Part shown: positions 7,348 through 15,082 of the stretch, in pieces
Numbering within the stretch: the first letter of the stretch is position 1
Layout: each line of letters opens with the position of its first letter
Assembly: GCA_964557575.1 (NCBI GenBank)
Contig: CAZLBC010000068.1
Span: 1-26,845, forward strand
DNA: 26,845 nucleotides
Direction: 5' to 3'
Source of the DNA: CAZLBC01 sp964557575
Lineage (GTDB): Bacteria; Planctomycetota; Phycisphaerae; SM23-33
The notes under the pieces: generated by a model
Seen by the model: only the letters and a program-made list of their open reading frames with translations
Database searches by the model: none
Told to the model about the DNA's origin: nothing
Program-made: the position numbers and the translations under genes

Positions 7348-8667
7348 TCACTTCACCAGCGCCATCAGCCCCTCTTCCTCGATGACGCGGCCGGCGTTAT
7401 AGGTGGTGTACCGGCCGGCCGCGCCGAGTCCCATGGCCCGCCAGGAACGGTTGATGAGGTTGCGGTGGTGGCCCGCGTCGGCCCGCCAGTGCCAGACAGC
7501 CGCGGCGCCCTTGCTCATGGAGATGTTTTCTCCGCCCGGCGCGGCGTACCCCTGTCGCTTGCAGCGCTTCGCGAACGTCTTGAACTCCGCCTCGGGACGG
7601 GTGTGGCTCATCGTGCGGTGCCGGGCCTGCCACACGCTGTGTTCCCGGGCGGCCGCCTGGATCTTGTCGTTGGCCCGCAGCGGCCGGAGGTCCAGGGCGA
7701 CGCGGTAGAGGTTCAGTGTCCGCATCGCCATCAGCTCGGCCCGGCTCCAGCCCTTCTGCGCGGCCTCGTTGCGAATCATGATGTGTTTGCGCGCCAGTTG
7801 TTGAAACACCATGCCTTCAAGCGAATCGCCGAGCGGCCGGTTCTCGGCGGCCGCCGCGTAGTCGCCGGCAACGAGTGCGGCCGCCGCGACGAGAAAGCCG
7901 GGGACGCTCTCCGGGGCCGCTTCCGTTTCTATCCCCAGTTTCTGAGCCATTGCCGCCGTTCCCGGCAGCAGTTTCTTCGCCGCGCGGTATGTGCGGTAAC
8001 TGTCGCCGAGGTTCCTGGCGATACCTTTCCATATCGGAGTGGTATCGGTCAGGTTGTATTCAGCGACCGGTACCGCCTTTCCGTTGTCCCGCAGCGAGCC
8101 GGCGAGATATTTTTTCCCGACGTTCAGTCCGCCGGGGTTCGCCATGCGGGCCGCCCTGCCGAAGAAACCCAGCAGTGCGGACTCCGCCTGGTTGTAGCGA
8201 ACGAGGCAGACCTCGACCCTGCCCTCGAGCAGGATCTGCCCCTTCTGGTAGTCCTTGCCGGGCACCCACCCGGTCCGTGCCTTGGGGGGGAAGGGATACT
8301 GCGTGTCGTCGAACGCGAAGGACATGACCTCATCCGCGGCCTCCCGCCACTGCGCGAACGCCTTTTCGAGGGCCGCTCGCCGCCGCTCGTCTTTGAGAAA
8401 GCGGGAGCACCGCTGCAGTTTTCCCGCGGATGTTTTAAGGGCGAGGGCCCTCTTCTTATGCAGCACGTCCACCGTTTTTTTCGCCGCTGATTTGGCCGCG
8501 TCGTCGCCCGCGCGGAGCGCGTCGAGGGCTTTTGCGGCTTTTTCCATGTCCTGTCCCCTGAGCTGTTTCAGCAGGATGGGCAGGGGTGTGGGGTCGGCGA
8601 AGGCGACGGGGTATGTGGAGAAGATCGCTGCCAGGATGGGGAGCATCGCGCGTTTCATGCTGATCAT
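7348..8667 (-). CDS. Exported CAP/SCP-domain protein
   Basis: Start set at the ATG at 8667 (a second ATG at 8658 is equally possible), 11 bp after the HAD stop; the longer upstream frame is arginine-rich noise. The 439-residue product has a signal peptide (MKRAMLPILAAIFSTYPVAFA). A helical, charged middle region of unknown fold follows. The C-terminal CAP domain, about the last 130 residues, shows NLYRVALDLRPLRAN, a MSH histidine, GENISM, and AGHHRNLINRSWRAMGLG. This includes the two histidines and glutamate that form the CAP cavity. CAP domains occur in secreted proteins across life, and few have a proven activity. It is last in a probable ispD-HAD-CAP operon, but no shared pathway is obvious. 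Confidence 0.8.
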   Translation of the reverse strand: MISMKRAMLPILAAIFSTYPVAFADPTPLPILLKQLRGQDMEKAAKALDALRAGDDAAKSAAKKTVDVLHKKRALALKTSAGKLQRCSRFLKDERRRAALEKAFAQWREAADEVMSFAFDDTQYPFPPKARTGWVPGKDYQKGQILLEGRVEVCLVRYNQAESALLGFFGRAARMANPGGLNVGKKYLAGSLRDNGKAVPVAEYNLTDTTPIWKGIARNLGDSYRTYRAAKKLLPGTAAMAQKLGIETEAAPESVPGFLVAAAALVAGDYAAAAENRPLGDSLEGMVFQQLARKHIMIRNEAAQKGWSRAELMAMRTLNLYRVALDLRPLRANDKIQAAAREHSVWQARHRTMSHTRPEAEFKTFAKRCKRQGYAAPGGENISMSKGAAAVWHWRADAGHHRNLINRSWRAMGLGAAGRYTTYNAGRVIEEEGLMALVK

Positions 8668-8678
8668 GGTACCCTTTT

Positions 8679-9386
8679 TTACTCGCCGATCGAAGGCCGG
8701 TCGTCGATCAATTGCAAAACGTCCTCGATGGATACGTCCGCGAGGCTGTCGACCACGCGGTCGGCGGCGGCGAGTTTTTCGGCAGTGGTGGAATTCGTCA
8801 CCGCCAGGCACGCGCAGCCCGCGCGCCCGGCCGCCGCGACGCCGTCAGGGGCATCCTCGACGACCAGGCAGCGGCGCGGCGGCAGGTCCATGCCGGCGGC
8901 GGCGGTTTCGAACAGTTCCGGGTCGGGCTTTTTGCGGGACATGTCGCTGCCGGTGATATAGACGGCGCGGTGGCACGGGACCCGGGCGGATTGAAGAACA
9001 GCCTCGGATTTCTCCCGCGTACTGCTCGTGGCGATCGCCAGGCGGACGTCGTCTCGTTCGAGGGCGATCTCCATGAGTTCCAGGACGCCGGGGAACGCGG
9101 GAAGCGGTTCGGCCGCGAGCATGTCCAGGAAGTATTTCTGCCGGCGGTCGGTCGCACGCCGTATCTGGGCATCGGTCAGTTCCAGCCCGTGGACGTCGGC
9201 GGCCGCACGGACGTAGGCCGCGGCGCCCCGGCCGAGACCCGCCGCGAAATCCTCGCGGCGGACGCCGGTGAGCCCGAAACAGTCTTTGAAGACCTTGCTG
9301 CTCGCCCGGGCATTGACCGCCTCCGTATCGGCGATTACGCCGTCGACATCGAATATGATACCGTGGAGAGAAGACGATGCGCTCAT
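8679..9386 (-). CDS. HAD-superfamily phosphatase / phosphoglucomutase-like hydrolase
   Basis: Start set at MSASSSLHGIIFDVDG, 8 bp after the ispD stop. The 235-residue protein is a HAD subfamily IA enzyme. Nucleophile D13 and acid/base D15 lie in DVDGVIADTE. A helical cap (about 20-95) follows. Motif II is IATSST (119-123), motif III lysine is in RKKPDPE (K152/K153), and motif IV is VVEDAPDGV with E177-D178. Such proteins dephosphorylate small phosphoesters such as phosphoglycolate or sugar phosphates, or act as beta-phosphoglucomutases. The residues do not separate these options. Close coupling to ispD may be coincidental operon packing. Confidence 0.88.
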   Translation of the reverse strand: MSASSSLHGIIFDVDGVIADTEAVNARASSKVFKDCFGLTGVRREDFAAGLGRGAAAYVRAAADVHGLELTDAQIRRATDRRQKYFLDMLAAEPLPAFPGVLELMEIALERDDVRLAIATSSTREKSEAVLQSARVPCHRAVYITGSDMSRKKPDPELFETAAAGMDLPPRRCLVVEDAPDGVAAAGRAGCACLAVTNSTTAEKLAAADRVVDSLADVSIEDVLQLIDDRPSIGE

Positions 9387-9394
9387 GGGCGTGT

Positions 9395-10078
9395 TCAGTC
9401 TCTTCCCAGCAACGCCGCGGCGACGGCGAGGTCGTCCGGCGTCGTGATCTTGATGTTTCTCGGGTCCCCCGGCACGAGGTGTACCGTCCCGCCGGCGGCC
9501 TCCACGAGGGCCGCGTCGTCCGTGGCGGACACGCCGGGCCCGCAGGCGCTTACGAGTATGTCGCGGCGGAACACCTGCGGGGTCTGCACCTCGTGCAGGT
9601 TGCCGTATTCGGCCCGGGAGAGCGTGTGCGTGACGATCCCGTCCGGCCCGGCACGCTTGATGGTTCCCCGCAGCGGCAGTGCCGGGACTGCCGCGCCCGT
9701 TTCGGCCGCCTTTTCGAAGACGGCGTTGATGAGCGGGGGCGGCACGCACGGCCGCGCGGCGTCGTGCACCGCGACCAGTTCCGCTGATGTCCCCACCAGC
9801 GCGAGGCCGTTGCGAACCGAGTCGCTTCTCGTTTCGCCGCCCGTGGTGAGCTGCACGGACAGTTCGTCGAGGCGACGGCCCCATGACGCGCGAATACGGT
9901 CGCTATCGTCCGGCGCACAGACGAAAATCGTCTCCGTTACGTCGGGGCGGCCCGCGAACGCCGACAATGCCCGCAAGAACACGGGGGTTCCGGCGAGGTC
10001 GGCGATCACTTTGTTGCCGCCGTTCCCGAACCGCGTCGATGCGCCCGCCCCCACCACGATTACGGCAATGGTTGCCAT
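9395..10078 (-). CDS. ispD: 2-C-methyl-D-erythritol 4-phosphate cytidylyltransferase
   Basis: IspD joins CTP and MEP to give CDP-methylerythritol in the MEP isoprenoid pathway. The protein shows the nucleotidyltransferase signature GAGASTRFGNGGNKV near the N-terminus, GGETRSDSVRNGL, VHDAARP, VQTPQVF and ATDDAALVE, in the IspD order, and a length (227 residues) normal for the family. ATG at 10078 is taken as the start. GTG at 10084 or TTG at 10087 are alternatives and are better placed behind an AGGG. It is first in a three-gene unit with the HAD and CAP genes and is divergent from the rnf promoter. No ispF is attached; in many bacteria the two are fused or adjacent. Confidence 0.9.
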   Translation of the reverse strand: MATIAVIVVGAGASTRFGNGGNKVIADLAGTPVFLRALSAFAGRPDVTETIFVCAPDDSDRIRASWGRRLDELSVQLTTGGETRSDSVRNGLALVGTSAELVAVHDAARPCVPPPLINAVFEKAAETGAAVPALPLRGTIKRAGPDGIVTHTLSRAEYGNLHEVQTPQVFRRDILVSACGPGVSATDDAALVEAAGGTVHLVPGDPRNIKITTPDDLAVAAALLGRD

Positions 10079-10119
10079 ATGCACCAATAGTAACCCTGGA
10101 AAAGGAATCAGGCAATTAC

Positions 10120-10148
10120 TTTACAGGGATCAGCGGCGGTGGTATAGT
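10120..10148 (+). promoter_or_regulatory. Near-consensus sigma70 promoter of the rnf operon
   Basis: TTTACA (10120-10125) and TATAGT (10143-10148) are separated by exactly 17 bp. Transcription would start near 10155, leaving only about 13 nt before the ATG at 10168. The first gene would thus have a very short leader without a strong Shine-Dalgarno. Confidence 0.65.
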
Positions 10149-10167
10149 TTGCCGTTTTATCGGTAAT

Positions 10168-10491
10168 ATGAATCGGAGAGATCACAGTCAGATCACTGTA
10201 AATCATGTCCCGACAGGGTGCGGCGCCACGGAGTGCCGCACCTGCGGCGGGGACGACCATCACGACCGCATGCCGGCATCACAATTTCCGGGGGGTATCG
10301 AGGGCGCCCGCCTGGCGCTGTGGTCCGCCTGTATCTTCCTGACGCCGGTCGCAGCGGCGATTGCGGGGGCGACCCTGTTTCCCGGCGGCGGTATCGGGGG
10401 CGTGTGCGGATTCGCCGCCGGTGCGGCGGCGGCGAAGGCCGTGGTGGCGATAATACAGCGGCGGGGCGCGACCGGGAAACTGAAGGAATGA
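10168..10491 (+). CDS. Small two-helix membrane protein with N-terminal Cys/His motif, RseC/MucC-like
   Basis: This 107-residue frame is the first in the rnf operon; its TGA overlaps the rnfC ATG (ATGA). The N-terminal part carries C18, C23 and C26 and a DDHHD stretch, then two hydrophobic helices (about 48-70 and 72-96) and a basic tail. The layout, short cysteine region followed by a two-helix hairpin, resembles the RseC/MucC family, which is often encoded with rnf genes and linked to reduction of SoxR or control of sigma-E. Similarity is by layout only. RseC is usually somewhat longer. It may be a metal-binding assembly factor of Rnf (inference). The alternative frame through this region, in phase with rnfC, is arginine-rich and unlikely to be coding. 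Confidence 0.65.
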   Translation: MNRRDHSQITVNHVPTGCGATECRTCGGDDHHDRMPASQFPGGIEGARLALWSACIFLTPVAAAIAGATLFPGGGIGGVCGFAAGAAAAKAVVAIIQRRGATGKLKE

Positions 10492-11840
10492 CCGCCGTGA
10501 CCGGATTGAAAGGCAAAGGCACGTTCGCGGGAGGGATTCATCCTCCCGAGCGAAAGGAACCGGCGTCGGATGCCGCCATCGAGGCGCTGCCGGTTCCCGG
10601 GCAGGTCGTCATTCCCCTGCTCCAGCACCTCGGAGCCGCGTGCGAGCCCGTCGTTTCAAGCCGGGAGGAACTGTCCGCCGGACAACGCGTCGGCAGCAGC
10701 GAAGCGTTCATTGCCGCCCCGGTACACACCCCGGTGGCGGGGGTTGCGGCAAAATCAACCGCGGTGACCGTGCCGACGGGACGGCGGGTCGAAGCCGTGC
10801 CCGTCAAGAGCGCGGAGAACAATGTCGCGGGGGAGGCGCTGATCGCCGAAGTGCTGGGCGGGGAGTGGGCCACGGTCGGCCTGGAACGGCATGCACCCGA
10901 CGACATCACCGGGGCGGCGAAGGACAAGGGGCTGGTGGGCATGGGCGGTGCGGGATTTCCCACCTACATCAAGCTCACCCGGAATGAAGAACGCCCCGTA
11001 GACACGCTGCTGGTGAACGGCTGCGAATGCGAACCGTACCTCACCGCGGATTACCGGCTTATGGTGGAATTCCCGTCGCCGATCGTGTCCGGCGCGCTTT
11101 TGGCGGCCCGGGCGTGCGGCGCTGAAACCGTCATGATCGTGGTGGAAGACAACAAGCTCCTCGCGGTCGAAACCCTTCGCGGTGCCGCCGAGGGCACGGG
11201 GATCGCGGTGACCGGAATTCATACCAAGTACCCCCAGGGGGGCGAGAAACAGCTCGTGGCGGCGGCCATGGACCGGACCGTTCCCGACGGCGGGCTGCCG
11301 CTGGATGTCGGGGTGGTGGTGATCAACGTCGCGACGGCCGCGGCACTGGCGGGGGCCGTTTTGCGCGACCGTCCCCTCACGCATCGTGTGGTCTGCGTTA
11401 CCGGGGGGGGCATCGAACGCCCCGCGAATGTTCTCTGTCCCGTCGGCGCCCCGCTCAGCGCGCTCATCGAACACTGCGGCGGTCTGAAGTCGGAGGCGGT
11501 GCGGGTGGTTGTCGGCGGGCCGATGATGGGTTTTGCGGTCGGCGACCTGGCGACGCCGATTACCAAGATCACCGGGGGGGTTACCGTTCTGACGGAGCGG
11601 GAAATCGCGGCGGCGCCGGAGGTCAACTGCATCCGCTGCGGCAGGTGCGTGAAGATCTGTCCCATGAACCTGGTGCCAACCCGCATCGCCCTGGCGGCCC
11701 GCGGCGGGCACTGGGACCTGGCGGAGAAATACGCCATCGATTCCTGCATGGAATGCGGCTCCTGCGGCTACGTCTGCCCCTCGTCGATACCGCTGGTCCA
11801 GTTGATACGCATGGGCAAGGCACTGAAACCGCGGGAGTGA
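10488..11840 (+). CDS. rnfC: Rnf complex subunit C (NADH-binding, two [4Fe-4S])
   Basis: RnfC is the peripheral subunit where NAD+ is reduced by electrons from ferredoxin. The 450-residue product opens with TFAGGIHPPERK, typical of RnfC. It has the flavin/NADH segment GMGGAGFPTYIK (151-162), LLVNGCECEPYL and GGPMMGF. Two ferredoxin motifs follow: C381-x2-C384-x2-C387-x3-C391 and C420-x2-C423-x2-C426-x3-C430. ATG at 10488 overlaps the previous stop. A GTG at 10497 is a possible start, better spaced from the AAGGA at 10483. The sequence is near the minimal RnfC size, without the long C-terminal repeats of the E. coli RsxC. rnfD follows after 15 bp. Confidence 0.95.
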   Translation: MTAVTGLKGKGTFAGGIHPPERKEPASDAAIEALPVPGQVVIPLLQHLGAACEPVVSSREELSAGQRVGSSEAFIAAPVHTPVAGVAAKSTAVTVPTGRRVEAVPVKSAENNVAGEALIAEVLGGEWATVGLERHAPDDITGAAKDKGLVGMGGAGFPTYIKLTRNEERPVDTLLVNGCECEPYLTADYRLMVEFPSPIVSGALLAARACGAETVMIVVEDNKLLAVETLRGAAEGTGIAVTGIHTKYPQGGEKQLVAAAMDRTVPDGGLPLDVGVVVINVATAAALAGAVLRDRPLTHRVVCVTGGGIERPANVLCPVGAPLSALIEHCGGLKSEAVRVVVGGPMMGFAVGDLATPITKITGGVTVLTEREIAAAPEVNCIRCGRCVKICPMNLVPTRIALAARGGHWDLAEKYAIDSCMECGSCGYVCPSSIPLVQLIRMGKALKPRE

Positions 11841-11855
11841 ACGCAGGTTGAGCAT

Positions 11856-12902
11856 ATGACCGAACCGGAAGAAAAGTCGAAACAGGCGGCGCCGCCGGCG
11901 GACGGCACCGCCCTGCACGTGGCGCCCGGTCCGCACCTGCGCGACCGGTCGTTTACCGCCCGTCGAATGATGGTGGACGTGGTTATCGCGCTGCTGCCGC
12001 CGACGATCACGGCCCTGGTGATATTCAAGCAGTACGCGGCCGTCCAGATCGCCGTCTGCGTCGGGGGGTGCTGCGGGGCCGAGGCGCTCCTGTCGTATCT
12101 GCGGTGGCGGCGGATAACGCTGGGTGACTGGTCGGCGGTGGTGACCGGCCTGATACTGGCCCTGTCCATGCCGGCGGTGGCGCCGCTGTTCTCCGGCGGT
12201 GTTTTCACGGCCACGCCGAAGATCGTCGTTTCGCTGATCGGGGCGTTCGCGGCGATCGGGCTCGGTAAATTCATCTTCGGCGGACTCGGTTACAATATTT
12301 TCAACCCGGCCATGGTCGGCCGGGCCTTCGTCATGCTCGCGTTCACGTCGATGATGGGCGCGGTGTCCGGCTACCAGGCCGACGGGACCGCCGTCGACGT
12401 TCTCTCGCAGGCGACACCCATGACGGCGATCAAGGAAGACGGTGTCGTCACCGGTCTTGCGGCGCTGTTCTGGGGGAATACCAACGGCTCCCTCGGCGAG
12501 ACCTCGGCGCTGGCCTGCCTGGCGGGGGGACTGTTTCTCTGTCTTCGACGGACCGCTTCATGGGAGATACCGGTGGGGGTCCTGGTGGCGGCCGGCATCG
12601 TGACGGGAACGCAAAACCTGCTGGATACTTCCGCCGACTGGACCGTCCTGCACGGCATGCTGGGCGGGTCGATGCTCTTCGGGGCCTTTTACATAGCGAC
12701 CGACCCGGTCACCAGCCCGCTGACATCGCGCGGCAAGTTCATTTTCGGCGCCGGTGTCGGCGTCCTGGTGGTGATCATCCGTACCCTGAGCGCCTACCCG
12801 GAGGGCGTGATGTTTGCCGTGTTGCTCATGAACGCCGTGACCCCCCTGATAAACCGCTGGACCGTGCCGCGGCCGTTCGGTGCGGAGAAGGCGAAAGAAT
12901 GA
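11856..12902 (+). CDS. rnfD: Rnf complex subunit D (membrane, covalent FMN)
   Basis: RnfD is a polytopic inner-membrane subunit of the NqrB/RnfD family that forms part of the ion-pumping path. The 348-residue product has a hydrophilic N-terminus (1-35, PHLRDRSFTARRMM being typical) and about nine or ten hydrophobic helices. Family motifs are GYNIFNPAMVGRAF (145-158) and SQATPMT, with T187 as the expected FMN-phosphoester site. DPVTSPLTSRGK and the C-terminal MNAVTPLINR are also present. The flavinylation motif reads S-x-A-T rather than SGAT. Modification needs an ApbE-type flavin transferase, which is not in this window. AGG lies 10 nt before the ATG. Confidence 0.95.
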   Translation: MTEPEEKSKQAAPPADGTALHVAPGPHLRDRSFTARRMMVDVVIALLPPTITALVIFKQYAAVQIAVCVGGCCGAEALLSYLRWRRITLGDWSAVVTGLILALSMPAVAPLFSGGVFTATPKIVVSLIGAFAAIGLGKFIFGGLGYNIFNPAMVGRAFVMLAFTSMMGAVSGYQADGTAVDVLSQATPMTAIKEDGVVTGLAALFWGNTNGSLGETSALACLAGGLFLCLRRTASWEIPVGVLVAAGIVTGTQNLLDTSADWTVLHGMLGGSMLFGAFYIATDPVTSPLTSRGKFIFGAGVGVLVVIIRTLSAYPEGVMFAVLLMNAVTPLINRWTVPRPFGAEKAKE

Positions 12903-12923
12903 TGTGCTATTACGGTTGATGCA

Positions 12924-13685
12924 ATGATCAGATATATCAGTCAAGCATGGTTGGTACTGCTGCTTGCGGCAGTGTTCGGCGGCGCTCTCGCCGGCGTGCA
13001 CGTGGGTCTCAAGCCGCGCATCGAGGCCAACAAGAAGATGGAGATCCTCCGGCGGGTGCCGCAGCTCGTTATCGGGTACGAGAAGGCCGCCGCGGCCGAA
13101 AAAGTTACCGCCGTGCCCGAGGAGAACCTCGTCCGGATTCTCGGGGACGGCGGGCGGAGCGGTTTCGAGGTGTCCGCCGGAAAGGTGCTCGACCTCCCGC
13201 GGGGCGGCGGGACATATGTCGTCTACCAGGCCAGGGAGGCGCGGGGAAAGATCGTCGCCGGCTACGTGGCCAGGGTAACGGGACAGGGATTCGCGGATGC
13301 GATCGAAATCCTGGTGGGTTTCGGTTCATTCGGACAGGAACTGACGAGCATTTACATACTCGACCAGAAGGAGACGCCCGGCGTGGGCAACAAGATAACC
13401 GCCAGGAAATTCACCCGGCAGTTCGACGGCCTGCCCATCGGCGAACTGTTGGCCGATGCGCAGACCGGCGCGACTTACCACGGGAAACAGGTGCTTCGTG
13501 CCGTTAAGGGAACAGCCGGGTCCGGGATGCGCGACGGCAGCATAGACGCCGTCTCCGGCGCCACCGTGTCCTCGCGGGCCGTGTGCACCATCGTCAACCG
13601 GGCTATCGAGGCCGTCACCCGCGACTGGAACACGGGACGCTTGTCGACATTTGAGTATCCCACCGATGCGGAGGACGACCGATGA
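12924..13685 (+). CDS. rnfG: Rnf complex subunit G (periplasmic, covalent FMN)
   Basis: RnfG is anchored by one N-terminal helix (residues 6-27) and exposes an FMN-binding domain to the periplasm. The 253-residue protein shows the expected segments GYVARVTGQGFADAIEILVGF, split here as GYVARVTGQGF and DAIEILVGF, then LDQKETPGVGNKI and the flavinylation motif DAVSGATVSS with T214 as FMN acceptor. A hydrophilic, acidic C-terminus follows. The gap from rnfD is 21 bp with no strong Shine-Dalgarno. Its stop codon overlaps the rnfE ATG (ATGA), which suggests translational coupling. Confidence 0.95.
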   Translation: MIRYISQAWLVLLLAAVFGGALAGVHVGLKPRIEANKKMEILRRVPQLVIGYEKAAAAEKVTAVPEENLVRILGDGGRSGFEVSAGKVLDLPRGGGTYVVYQAREARGKIVAGYVARVTGQGFADAIEILVGFGSFGQELTSIYILDQKETPGVGNKITARKFTRQFDGLPIGELLADAQTGATYHGKQVLRAVKGTAGSGMRDGSIDAVSGATVSSRAVCTIVNRAIEAVTRDWNTGRLSTFEYPTDAEDDR

Positions 13686-14335
13686 GCCCGGCCGACGGCG
13701 GCCCGACACCCCTGGAGCGCTTTATCGGCGGCGTCCTGCCGGACAACCCGGTGTACCGCCAGTTGCTGGGGATGTGCCCGACCCTCGCCGTGACCGGCAG
13801 CATGGAGGCGGCCATGACCATGGCCGGCGCGGTGGCCTTCGTCCTGATATGCGCCAACGTCCTGGTCAGCCTGATCCGGGGCATGCTCAAACCGCACCTG
13901 CGGATACTGGTCTTTACGCTCACTATCGCCACCTTCGTAACGATCGCCGACCGTTTTCTCGCGGCCTATCTCTACGACATGAGCAAGGAACTGGGACCGT
14001 ATATCCCGCTGATTATCGTCAACTGCCTGATTATCTGCCGATGCGAGGTCTGCGCGTCGAAGCAGGGGGTGGTCACGGCGGTCATGGATGCCGTGGGACA
14101 GTCGGCGGGATTCGCCCTCGCCCTCGCCTCGATGGCGACGATGCGGGAACTCCTGGCGTCGGGAAGCTGGTTCGGGTGGGAATTGTTCTGGAAGGAAGGG
14201 ACGGACACCGAACAGTACCGGTGGGGATTGATGGGGCTGCCGCCCGGCGCGTACTTTTCTCTCGGCCTGCTGCTCGGGGCGGCGAACCTGGTTTCCGGCA
14301 TGTTCGCGAAGAACAAAAACGCGATTAAAGGATAG
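13682..14335 (+). CDS. rnfE: Rnf complex subunit E, with extra cysteines
   Basis: RnfE is an NqrD/RnfE-type six-helix subunit that forms an inverted pair with RnfA around a membrane [2Fe-2S] cluster. The 217-residue product has the expected NPVYRQLLGMCPTLAVT (C32) and IPLIIVNC (C115), the two cluster ligands. Just after C115, where family members usually read something like IIGRAEAFASK, this protein has IICRCEVCASK. That adds C119, C121 and C124. The reading frame is sound on both sides, so this is a real coding feature and not a frameshift. The protein is otherwise of ordinary length. ATG overlaps the rnfG stop by 4 bp; rnfA begins 8 bp after its stop. Confidence 0.95.
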   Translation: MSPADGGPTPLERFIGGVLPDNPVYRQLLGMCPTLAVTGSMEAAMTMAGAVAFVLICANVLVSLIRGMLKPHLRILVFTLTIATFVTIADRFLAAYLYDMSKELGPYIPLIIVNCLIICRCEVCASKQGVVTAVMDAVGQSAGFALALASMATMRELLASGSWFGWELFWKEGTDTEQYRWGLMGLPPGAYFSLGLLLGAANLVSGMFAKNKNAIKG

Positions 14336-14343
14336 ACGGGACG

Positions 14344-15078
14344 ATGGCATACCTGACGGAACTGATCTTGATAGCCGTGGGGGCGGCGGTGATAAACAAT
14401 TTCGTCTTCACCTACTTCGTGGGCATCTGTCCCTACCTCGGTGTCAGCCGCCGGGTGGACATGGCCTTCGGCATGGGATGCGCGGTGACGTTCGTCATTT
14501 CCGTGGCCGCGCTGCTGAGCTGGTTCTTTACGACCTACCTCCTGAAACCCGGTGCCCCGCTGGCTACCTGGATATATCATCTCATGGGGGGCAGCGGTCC
14601 GAGCGACCTGAGCATCCTCTACTACATCGTCTATATCTTCGTCATCGCCTCGAGCGTCCAGTTCGTGGAGATGTACGTCAGGAAGTTCTTTCCGTCCCTC
14701 TACAAGAGTTTCGGCGTTTTTCTCCCGCTGATCACCACCAACTGCGCTATCCTGTTCGGGTGCCTGATGATCATGAAGCACATCGACGGCGCCGCCGATC
14801 CGTGGGACCTCGGGAAGGCGATGACCCTCGCGGTATTTGCCGGGATCGGGTTTACCCTGGCCATCGTCCTGATGGCCGGTATCAGGGAGGACCTGGACCT
14901 GTGCGATGTCCCCAAGCCCCTTCGGGGGGCGGGGATAACGCTCCTGATCGCCGGCATCCTCTCCATGGCGTTCATGGGATTCACCGGGGTCAACAGCCGG
15001 CTTGAGAAGCTGCTGGCGCCCCGGCACGAGCCCGCCGCCGCAGCGGCGAAGGAAACGTCGGCCGCGGGGGAGGAGTAA
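14344..15078 (+). CDS. rnfA: Rnf complex subunit A
   Basis: RnfA pairs with RnfE in the membrane and supplies two ligands of the shared [2Fe-2S] cluster. They are present as C29 (FVGICPYLGVS) and C134 (LPLITTNCAI). AGIREDLDLCDVPKPLRG and SMAFMGFTGV are typical. At 244 residues it is about 50 longer than the usual 190-195. Part of the extra length is an insert between helices 2 and 3 (about 68-90, with a GGSG stretch). The rest is an alanine/glutamate-rich C-terminal tail. An additional C140 sits six residues after C134. GGGA lies just ahead of the ATG. Confidence 0.95.
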   Translation: MAYLTELILIAVGAAVINNFVFTYFVGICPYLGVSRRVDMAFGMGCAVTFVISVAALLSWFFTTYLLKPGAPLATWIYHLMGGSGPSDLSILYYIVYIFVIASSVQFVEMYVRKFFPSLYKSFGVFLPLITTNCAILFGCLMIMKHIDGAADPWDLGKAMTLAVFAGIGFTLAIVLMAGIREDLDLCDVPKPLRGAGITLLIAGILSMAFMGFTGVNSRLEKLLAPRHEPAAAAAKETSAAGEE

Positions 15079-15082
15079 CGGT

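Noticed and set aside
10218..10487. N-terminal extension of rnfC in the same frame
   Set aside because: The extension is arginine-rich, whereas the overlapping frame gives a membrane protein of sensible composition and RnfC starts naturally at 10488.
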